Source: Porticoccaceae bacterium UBA1989
Lineage (GTDB): Bacteria; Pseudomonadota; Gammaproteobacteria; Pseudomonadales; Porticoccaceae
Direction: 5' to 3'
DNA length: 12,265 bases
Assembly: GCA_002335945.1 (NCBI GenBank)
Contig: DDDD01000161.1
Location: 6,335 to 18,599, forward strand
The notes under the pieces were generated by a model that ran no database searches, was not told the DNA's origin, and saw nothing but the letters and a program-made list of their open reading frames with translations. This document shows positions 7,610 through 12,265 of the stretch, in pieces; positions within the stretch are counted from its first letter, which is position 1, and each line of letters opens with the position of its first letter. Made by a program: the position numbers and the translations under genes.

Positions 7610-7644
7610 GGCTTATTTTTGCCGATAGTTGGCAAAAACTTGCC
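7610..7644. promoter_or_regulatory. Two tandem GGC-N8-GCC dyads upstream of F2
   Basis: GGCTTATTTTTGCC (7610-7623) and GGCAAAAACTTGCC (7631-7644) start 21 bp apart, and the nearer one starts 9 bp upstream of the -35 box, exactly as at F1. The second extends to TTGGCAA/TTGCCAA arms. The inner bases differ from those at F1, so the GGC and GCC half-sites and the spacing are what is conserved. Confidence 0.7.
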
Positions 7645-7716
7645 AAAGCGGCATGCCACTATCCCCTTGTATCGACGAGGCGCTGTTGTTCAGGCTATTA
7701 GAGAAAAATCAAGGCG

Positions 7717-7746
7717 AAAAAAAACCCAGCAAAGTTGCTGGGTTTT
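7717..7746 (-). terminator. Intrinsic terminator of flagellin F3
   Basis: On the minus strand CCCAGCAA and TTGCTGGG pair with a two-base centre, flanked by AAAA and followed by eight T. The symmetric A and T tracts mean it could also act on the plus strand. It is 37 bp after the F3 stop. Confidence 0.87.
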
Positions 7747-7761
7747 GATAAATAGTGATGG

Positions 7762-7776
7762 GCTCCCCAGGGGAGC
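7762..7776 (-). other. Stop-proximal hairpin in the F3 3' untranslated region
   Basis: GCTCCCC and GGGGAGC are inverted around one base, which in RNA gives a 5-bp GCTCC/GGAGC stem with a CCTGG loop. It sits 6 bp after the F3 stop and is the counterpart of the UUCG hairpin after F2; both are followed by CTATTTAT and then the terminator. Confidence 0.55.
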
Positions 7777-7782
7777 AAAACC

Positions 7783-8622
7783 CTATTTAAGCAGAGCCAA
7801 AACACTTTGAGCTGACTGGTTAGCCTGTGAAAGCATTGCAGTACCAGCTTGCGCAATAATCTGCGTACGAGCCAGTTCAGTGGTTTCAGTTGCATAGTCA
7901 GCATCTTGGATGCGGCTGAGTGACGCAGAGGTGTTTTGTGAGACATTTGCTAGGTTGTCTACAGCAAACTCAAGGGTATTAATCGTCGAACCTAAAGTGG
8001 CTCGCTTTGAATCAATACCGGCAATAGCTGCATCCAGTGCAGTGACCTGAGTATTAGCAAGGGTTGCAGTCGTTATGGTGATCGCCGACAAATCGGCAGC
8101 GAGAATATCACCCGCAGCTAGATTCAAGTCGCCCACATCAGCAGTGATTGTCTGATCAGCTTCATAGCCGACTTGGAATGTTATTACTCCAGCAGTGCCA
8201 GCACTGCCGTCGAGCAAATTGTCACCATTCCACTGGGTGTTGTCTGCGATACGATCGATTTCAGTGCGCAGGGCAACAAATTCTGTATTTAGAGCGGTTA
8301 AATCAGAGCTTGATAATGTTCCGTTACCACCTTGAACACTCAGTTCACGCATACGCTGAAGCATGTTGCTAACTTCGACCATGGCACCGTCTGCAGTTTG
8401 CAGCATAGATATTGCGTCATTACCATTGCGAACCGCTTGATCAAGGCCACGGATCTGCGAGGTCATCTTGGATGCTATGGCAAGACCAGCTGCGTCATCA
8501 GAGGCAGAGTTAATTCGTTGTCCAGTAGATAGACGCTCCATAGTTTGAGTCATAGCGCGGTCATTTTTTGCTAATGCGTTTGCCGTGATAGTTGCGGCAA
8601 TATTTGTATTGATAACAGCCAT
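7783..8622 (-). CDS. Flagellin F3
   Basis: This is a filament subunit of 279 aa, the closest relative of F2 in the window. Conserved parts are MAVINTNIAATITANALAKN, GQRINSASDDAAGLAIAS, LQRMRELSVQGGNGTLS, NTQWNGDNLLDG, and the C-terminal SRIQDADYATETTELARTQ and AMLSQANQSAQSVLALLK. The stretch corresponding to 8077-8404 is about 96% identical in nucleotides to F2 (12 differences counted), whereas the 5' third is clearly more diverged, including many silent changes. The ATG has AGAGGA about 9 bases upstream. Its promoter is a weaker sigma-28 match at 8700-8726 without the dyads seen at F1 and F2. Confidence 0.96.
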   Translation of the reverse strand: MAVINTNIAATITANALAKNDRAMTQTMERLSTGQRINSASDDAAGLAIASKMTSQIRGLDQAVRNGNDAISMLQTADGAMVEVSNMLQRMRELSVQGGNGTLSSSDLTALNTEFVALRTEIDRIADNTQWNGDNLLDGSAGTAGVITFQVGYEADQTITADVGDLNLAAGDILAADLSAITITTATLANTQVTALDAAIAGIDSKRATLGSTINTLEFAVDNLANVSQNTSASLSRIQDADYATETTELARTQIIAQAGTAMLSQANQSAQSVLALLK

Positions 8623-8665
8623 TGTAAATATCCTCTTGTGTATAAAAAATTAGGTCATTCATTTA

Positions 8666-8688
8666 GCAGGTTATTGATAGTAACTTGC
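8666..8688 (-). other. Stem-loop at the 5' end of the F3 leader
   Basis: GCAAGTTA and TAACCTGC on the minus strand pair at 7 of 8 positions around a 7-nt loop. It falls at about +5 to +27 of the predicted F3 transcript. It could protect the 5' end of the mRNA; this is inference. Confidence 0.4.
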
Positions 8689-8699
8689 TCATACCAGTT

Positions 8700-8726
8700 A
8701 GATCGGCATGACCTATAAATACTTGA
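8700..8726 (-). promoter_or_regulatory. Sigma-28 (FliA) promoter of flagellin F3
   Basis: On the minus strand TCAAGTAT, 11 bases, GCCGATCT. The spacing is the same as at F1 and F2; the -35 differs from theirs by one base and the -10 keeps GCCGAT. Predicted start near 8693, leader about 70 nt. Confidence 0.78.
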
Positions 8727-8810
8727 ATACTATTTTGCTGTGGTGCACAGAGGGATCATTAAAGGAGAGAGATAAAGGGCTTTGCCCCTATGCATAACTT
8801 TATAGGGAGC

Positions 8811-8846
8811 CAAAAACACAACAACCCCTGGCTGAAGGGGTTGTTG
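8811..8846 (-). terminator. Intrinsic terminator of flagellin F4
   Basis: On the minus strand CAACAACCCCT and AGGGGTTGTTG make a perfect 11-bp stem around TCAGCC, followed by TGTTTTTGG. It is about 65 bp after the F4 stop. The interrupted T-run makes it slightly weaker than the other flagellin terminators. The rest of 8623-8910 holds the F3 leader and promoter and no gene I can support. Confidence 0.8.
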
Positions 8847-8910
8847 GCATACATAACTTAATCACTAGGCCGTAACAGTTAGCCTGTGATTGTTCTTATC
8901 AAGATGAGCG

Positions 8911-10089
8911 TTAGCCTTTAAGCAGAGCTAGTACAGACTGTGCTTGCTGATTGGCCTGAGTAAGCATCGCTGTACCCGCTTGCTGGATAATCTGGGTGCG
9001 CGCTAGCTCAGTCGTTTCAGCTGCGTAGTCTGCATCTTCAATGCGGCTGCGTGAAGCCGATGCGTTCTGCGAAACATTAGTCAGGTTGTCAATCGCATAT
9101 TCAAGGCGATTCATGCCTGCACCAAATACAGCCCGCTGAGCATTGATTCCGTTAATAGCTGTGTCCAAGGCGGCAATTGCACTATTAGCACCAACGTCTG
9201 TATCAATAGCGATTGATGAAATATCTGTGCCATAGACACTAGATAAAGCGGTAACCCCTACAGTGGTTTCGGCAACAGTCCCAGCCGTGCCGTTCTCGGA
9301 TAATGTTGGTGCAACGGTTACAACGGCGGCATCATCGTAAGTCAGGGTTAACGTGCCGGTGCCATCTGAGGCGGTTAGGCGCGTCAATGAACCGTCAGCT
9401 TCAATAGCAGCGGCTAAGCCTGCTACGGTAGTTAATGCGCCGACGGTTGTGGCATCAAGCGTCAATGTATTTTGACCATCGCTGATGACAAAATTTCCCG
9501 CTAGTGCAGCAACTTGAGTGTCAGTGATAGTGAAATCATAAACCGCATTTACGCCAGTTACGTCAGAAGTCGATGCGTCGAGGTTCCAGTCACCAAAGGC
9601 AACACTCATTGTTTGTAGTGAATTGGCGCCGACTTGAAAAACTGCCGTGCCGTTGCTGGAAGTTCCAGCTGCACCGCTAAGTACATTCTCGCCATTCCAT
9701 TGGGTCTGATTTGCAATGCGATCAATCTCAGTGCGCAATGCAACAAATTCTAGGTTTAGGCTACTTTGATCGGTAGACGTTACTGTGCCGTTGGAAGCCT
9801 GAACCGAAAGTTCACGCATACGCTGCATCATATTGCCAATCTCGATGGATGCGCCATCGGCAGTTTGGATCATGCTGATTGCGTCACCGGCATTTTGTAC
9901 TGCCTGATCTACGCCTTGTATTTGTGCCGTCATCCGTGAAGATACAGCAAGGCCTGCTGCATCGTCTTTGGCAGAGTTAATGCTCTTGCCTGTGGATAGA
10001 CGTTCCATAGTGGCAGACATGTCTCGATCATTTCTCGCTAGCGCGTTTGTTGTCATCATCGCGGCGATATTTGTATTTATAACAGCCAT
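8911..10089 (-). CDS. Flagellin F4, larger, sigma-54 controlled
   Basis: This is a filament subunit of 392 aa, about 110 longer than its neighbours. The N-terminal helices (MAVINTNIAAMMTTNALARN, GKSINSAKDDAAGLAVSS, MQRMRELSVQASNGTVTS, NQTQWNGENVLSG) and C-terminal end (SRIEDADYAAETTELARTQI, AMLTQANQQAQSVLALLKG) are standard. The extra length is a surface domain at about residues 180-290 with a flagellin IN-like repeat (FVISDGQNTLTLDATTVGAL, then GLAAAIEADGSLTRLTASDG). GAGGAA precedes the ATG. It is the only flagellin here with a sigma-54 promoter, so it is probably the major or first-assembled flagellin, equivalent in regulation to Vibrio FlaA. That role is inferred from the promoter type, not from the protein. 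Confidence 0.96.
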   Translation of the reverse strand: MAVINTNIAAMMTTNALARNDRDMSATMERLSTGKSINSAKDDAAGLAVSSRMTAQIQGVDQAVQNAGDAISMIQTADGASIEIGNMMQRMRELSVQASNGTVTSTDQSSLNLEFVALRTEIDRIANQTQWNGENVLSGAAGTSSNGTAVFQVGANSLQTMSVAFGDWNLDASTSDVTGVNAVYDFTITDTQVAALAGNFVISDGQNTLTLDATTVGALTTVAGLAAAIEADGSLTRLTASDGTGTLTLTYDDAAVVTVAPTLSENGTAGTVAETTVGVTALSSVYGTDISSIAIDTDVGANSAIAALDTAINGINAQRAVFGAGMNRLEYAIDNLTNVSQNASASRSRIEDADYAAETTELARTQIIQQAGTAMLTQANQQAQSVLALLKG

Positions 10090-10121
10090 AGTTCATTCCT
10101 CATTAATCGTTCAAGTTATGC

Positions 10122-10146
10122 TTCTGAGACGCAGTGCGCCTCAGAA
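10122..10146 (-). other. Stem-loop in the F4 leader
   Basis: TTCTGAG and CTCAGAA pair perfectly, then one mismatch, then a 3-bp GCG/CGC extension around a 3-nt loop. It lies about 33 nt upstream of the F4 start codon in the predicted ~160-nt leader. No T-run follows, so it is not a terminator. Confidence 0.55.
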
Positions 10147-10260
10147 CAGTCTTTTAGGTCAATATGCCGTGCGTTACCCACGGTTGCCTTAAGATTTGGC
10201 GATTGATTCAAAAAGGTTTATCAGTAAAGCCGAAGCTCAAAAGTGCTTACAGCTAAGATA

Positions 10261-10278
10261 ATGCAAACATGATGCCAA
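10261..10278 (-). promoter_or_regulatory. Sigma-54 (RpoN) promoter of flagellin F4
   Basis: The minus strand reads TTGGCATCATGTTTGCAT, matching the -24/-12 consensus TTGGCAC-N5-TTGCAT with the essential GG and GC exactly 10 bases apart. Predicted start near 10251. Transcription would require an NtrC-family activator of the FlrC/FleR type. Confidence 0.88.
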
Positions 10279-10375
10279 CTTTATGGGAGACGCCGCTTTA
10301 ATAAATTAAATTGATAAATATCAGTAACTTAGAGGATTTTAGTGTGAGGGGGTGTGGTTCTGTTGCCGCTGATGT

Positions 10376-10389
10376 GGCAGTATTTTGCC
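10376..10389. promoter_or_regulatory. Single GGC-N8-GCC dyad upstream of F4
   Basis: GGCAGTATTTTGCC has the same 14-bp dyad form as the paired sites at F1 and F2. It lies about 125-140 bp upstream of the predicted F4 start, a normal distance for an enhancer of a sigma-54 activator. Only a GCC half-site is visible about 22 bp away on the flaG-distal side. Confidence 0.5.
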
Positions 10390-10444
10390 GATTTGAAATA
10401 CCAGGGTGTCAGAAATCCGGCAATGTAGCGGAACACATAGATGG

Positions 10445-10472
10445 TAGCTGGGTTACATAAGTCACTCAGCTA
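10445..10472 (-). other. Stem-loop downstream of flaG
   Basis: TAGCTGAGT and ACCCAGCTA on the minus strand form a 9-bp stem with one wobble around a 10-nt loop, 20 bp after the flaG stop codon. There is no T-run, so it may stabilise the mRNA end or help Rho-dependent termination rather than act as an intrinsic terminator. Confidence 0.4.
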
Positions 10473-10491
10473 GAAAAGCGAGGTAATCTGG

Positions 10492-10890
10492 TTAAAACTT
10501 ATCGTCAAACAATATACCTTTTAACGATTCGAGTTGCTTTGCCATACGTAAAATGGCGTCGCCAGGAACATTACGAATAATTTCACCCGTTGCAGCATCA
10601 GTGACTTGAACGACAAAGCGGTTGGATGCCTCGTCTATCGAAAACTCCAAACTCGTAGGCACCTTTTTAACTGAAGAGTTTAATATCTCGATAGCTTCAT
10701 GTAAGTCTTCCACATTGATGCTAATCTGATCCATCATCTGGCTTTTACTCTCAGCTGAGGACTGACTCACTTCCGCAATAGAGATTCTAGGCGCCTTGGG
10801 CGGTTCAGAAATCTTAGGTGCCCTTTGCATTGCATCAGGAGATGCAGGTATCTTTGGGGTAATTTCATTTATTGCCATTGTTTTCACCAT
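10492..10890 (-). CDS. flaG: FlaG family flagellar protein
   Basis: FlaG proteins are small factors found with polar flagella; loss commonly gives longer filaments in Pseudomonas and Campylobacter. The mechanism is unclear. This one is up to 132 aa. The N-terminal half (about residues 1-60) is low complexity and rich in Pro, Ser and Lys. The C-terminal half is the conserved FlaG domain: LEFSIDEASNRFVVQVTDAA, TGEIIRNVPGDAILRMAKQL and ESLKGILFDDKF. An in-frame ATG at 10878 (protein starting MAINEITPK) has GGTGA upstream and is a credible alternative start. flaG here stands alone with a sigma-28 promoter and is separated from fliD by all four flagellin genes. Confidence 0.9.
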   Translation of the reverse strand: MVKTMAINEITPKIPASPDAMQRAPKISEPPKAPRISIAEVSQSSAESKSQMMDQISINVEDLHEAIEILNSSVKKVPTSLEFSIDEASNRFVVQVTDAATGEIIRNVPGDAILRMAKQLESLKGILFDDKF

Positions 10891-10975
10891 TTAATCTCAA
10901 GCATCCAGCTAGTTTTGCTCAATATTTAGTGCTAAACCCAGCGTCTAGTGCATCTAATTGATCCCTCGTCACTAT

Positions 10976-11002
10976 CAATCGGTAGTACCTTAGAAAACTT
11001 TA
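10976..11002 (-). promoter_or_regulatory. Sigma-28 (FliA) promoter of flaG
   Basis: On the minus strand TAAAGTTT, 11 bases, ACCGATTG. The -35 box equals the FliA consensus and the -10 keeps CCGAT. Predicted start near 10969, leader about 80-90 nt. Confidence 0.8.
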
Positions 11003-11030
11003 ATATATTTTTTGACTGCCTTTCTGCGAG

Positions 11031-11036
11031 TATACT
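11031..11036 (+). promoter_or_regulatory. Possible -10 box of the TRAP operon
   Basis: TATACT is a good sigma-70 -10 hexamer 34 bp before the chosen dctQ start. The only convincing -35 sequence, TTGACT at 11012-11017, is just 13 bases away, too short for a normal promoter, so the assignment is weak. Confidence 0.3.
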
Positions 11037-11070
11037 GCCCGTGGTTTTTTAATTGCGAGGCAGGGTAATC

Positions 11071-11616
11071 ATGGGTTTAATGTCGAATTTGATTGGGGCT
11101 ATAGATCGCTTTACTGAGGCGACAGGTCGTTTTATCTCCTGGCTGACCCTATTGATGGTTGCTTTGGTCATGGTGGTAGTCGTTATGCGTTACTACCTAG
11201 AACTAGGCTCAATCGCCCTCCAAGAATCCGTAACCTATATTCACGCCATGGTATTTATGCTCGGTCTGGCTTTTACTCTTAAGCGCGGCGGCCATGTGCG
11301 TGTGGATATTTTCTACCGACAATTTTCTCCGCGCCGTCAGGCCTTGGTCAATCTATTGGGAGGCGTGCTATTTTTGATGCCCGTCTGTGTGCTTATATTT
11401 GTCAGTAGCTGGGATTACGTGCTTTCAAGTTGGGCATTTTCTGAGACCTCGGCAGAGAGTGATGGGCTACCATTTGTCTATCTGTTAAAAACCCTGATGC
11501 TAATAATGCCAGTGACACTGCTATTGCAGGGCCTCGCAGAAATATTAAAGAGTGCATTGATTATTAATGGTGGTCATTATAACTCTGCAGCAGAAACCAA
11601 GGAGTTAACACTGTAA
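11071..11616 (+). CDS. TRAP transporter small permease subunit (DctQ family)
   Basis: This is the small membrane subunit of a tripartite ATP-independent periplasmic transporter, which imports organic acids or related solutes using an ion gradient. It is 181 aa from this ATG, typical for DctQ. Four membrane segments can be seen, at roughly residues 20-42, 55-75 (YIHAMVFMLGLAFTLKRGG), 95-120 (LLGGVLFLMPVCVLIFVSSW) and 140-165. The family signature HVRVDIFYRQFSPRRQALVN follows the second segment. The SAESDGLPFVYLLKTLMLIM stretch resembles the mannitol/chloroaromatic-type TRAP group, but the substrate cannot be told. I chose the ATG because AGGG and GAGG lie just upstream; a TTG at 11053 would add six residues. 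The stop overlaps the next ATG (TAATG), so translation is coupled. Confidence 0.93.
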   Translation: MGLMSNLIGAIDRFTEATGRFISWLTLLMVALVMVVVVMRYYLELGSIALQESVTYIHAMVFMLGLAFTLKRGGHVRVDIFYRQFSPRRQALVNLLGGVLFLMPVCVLIFVSSWDYVLSSWAFSETSAESDGLPFVYLLKTLMLIMPVTLLLQGLAEILKSALIINGGHYNSAAETKELTL

Positions 11617-12265
11617 TGACAGAATTTATTCCCTTCTTGATGTTTCTGGTAGCCTGTCTGGTATTGATGGCGGGTTATCCGGTGGCCTTTTCCCTTGCAG
11701 GCACCGCATTGTTATTTGCTCTGGTGGGAACGGTTACCGGTCATTTCGATATGGCCTTTTTGCAGGCCCTGCCCAACCGGCTATTTGGCACCATAGAAAA
11801 CACCACATTAATTGCAGTACCCCTCTTTATATTGATGGGGGTGATGTTAGAAAAATCCCGCCTCTCCGAAGACCTCTTAGAAAGTATGGCCGATGTGCTG
11901 GGTGGGTTTCGCAGTGGGCTGGGGATTTCTGTTGTTCTGGTCGGTGCATTGCTGGCCGCCAGTACCGGGATTGTCGGCGCCACGGTGGTAACCATGGGGC
12001 TTATGTCGTTACCCACTATGCTTAAACGCGGCTATTCTCCGTCTCAGGCCACCGGCGTGATCGCAGCCACGGGAACGCTGGGCCAGATAATACCTCCCTC
12101 TATTGCTCTGGTATTACTGGGCGACACTCTGTCCAGTGCCTATCAGCAGGCGCAGCTGAACATGGGCATCTTTACGCCCAAGACAGTGTCTATTGGCGAC
12201 CTATTTGTTGGTGCGATTATTCCCGGCCTAATACTGGTGGTGTTTTACTGCCTGTATATTATTTT
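11616..12265 (+). CDS. TRAP transporter large permease subunit (DctM family), partial
   Basis: This is the large membrane subunit that forms the transport path of the TRAP system. The start ATG overlaps the stop of the small subunit by one base and has AAGGAG 11 bases upstream. The reading frame stays open for 216 codons to the window end; full DctM proteins have about 430 residues or more, so about half is present. Family features seen are MAGYPVAFSLAGTALLFAL (near 18-36), the PLFILMGVMLEKS segment (near 70-82), LLAASTGIVGATVVTMGLMS (near 112-131) and ATGTLGQIIPPSIALVLLGD (near 150-169). No solute-binding (DctP) gene is present upstream, so it must lie downstream or elsewhere. Confidence 0.94.
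   Translation, partial: MTEFIPFLMFLVACLVLMAGYPVAFSLAGTALLFALVGTVTGHFDMAFLQALPNRLFGTIENTTLIAVPLFILMGVMLEKSRLSEDLLESMADVLGGFRSGLGISVVLVGALLAASTGIVGATVVTMGLMSLPTMLKRGYSPSQATGVIAATGTLGQIIPPSIALVLLGDTLSSAYQQAQLNMGIFTPKTVSIGDLFVGAIIPGLILVVFYCLYII

Larger units (their letters stand above)
10090..10491. other. 402-bp regulatory region between F4 and flaG
   Basis: No gene can be supported here. Going from F4 outward it holds a leader hairpin (10122-10146), the sigma-54 promoter (10261-10278), a GGC-N8-GCC dyad (10376-10389) and a stem-loop near the flaG 3' end (10445-10472). The large size fits a sigma-54 promoter that needs an upstream enhancer-binding activator. Confidence 0.7.

Noticed and set aside
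7021..8372. Similar plus-strand open frames opposite F2 and F3 (7021-7287 and 8148-8372)
   Set aside because: They are antisense to conserved flagellin codons and resemble each other only because F2 and F3 do; no ribosome binding site or known family.
8790..8864. 24-codon plus-strand frame (ATG at 8790, stop near 8862) between F3 and F4
   Set aside because: It runs through the F4 terminator hairpin, and the only purine-rich ribosome-binding-like stretch is about 25 bases too far upstream.
11012..11036. TTGACT and TATACT as a complete sigma-70 promoter for the TRAP operon
   Set aside because: The spacing is 13 bases; normal promoters need about 16-18. Kept only as a weak -10 box.

Overview
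This window is a flagellar filament locus from a Gram-negative, polarly flagellated gammaproteobacterium, followed by the start of an unrelated transporter operon. The flagellin and hook-associated protein types, the mix of sigma-54 and sigma-28 (FliA) promoters, the moderate GC content and the TRAP transporter point to a marine gammaproteobacterium. Assignment near Cellvibrionales is an inference from memory of similar proteins. I see no mobile element, tRNA, rRNA or CRISPR array.

Layout. Positions 47-5417 (+) hold flgK, flgL and fliD, closely spaced and probably co-transcribed; they encode the two hook-filament junction proteins and the filament cap. FlgK is unusually long (1000 aa). fliD ends at a 92-bp convergent spacer with two back-to-back intrinsic terminators. 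Positions 5510-10089 (-) hold four flagellin genes, called here F1 (289 aa), F2 (279 aa), F3 (279 aa) and F4 (392 aa), each with its own promoter and terminator-like 3' end. Next comes flaG (10492-10890, -) with its own sigma-28 promoter. From 11071 (+) a TRAP transporter operon begins: a complete small permease subunit (DctQ type), then a large permease subunit (DctM type) cut by the window end.

Regulation read from the sequence. F4 has a textbook sigma-54 promoter (GG-N10-GC). F1, F2, F3 and flaG each have a sigma-28 promoter with exactly 11 bases between the -35 and -10 boxes. This suggests that F4 is the early, activator-dependent flagellin and F1-F3 and FlaG are late products made after FliA is released, as in the Vibrio flaA versus flaB-E arrangement. 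F1 and F2 also share two tandem GGC-N8-GCC dyads exactly 21 bp apart, placed identically upstream of the sigma-28 -35 box, and an identical 27-nt element in the leader. A single copy of the same dyad lies upstream of the F4 sigma-54 promoter. This shared control code is the most interesting and least explained feature of the window.

How the parts fit: FlgK and FlgL form the junction, FliD caps the growing tip, the four flagellins polymerise into the filament, and FlaG modulates filament length. No FliS-type flagellin chaperone gene is visible here. F2 and F3 are near-identical over an internal block but diverged on both sides, which suggests gene conversion.
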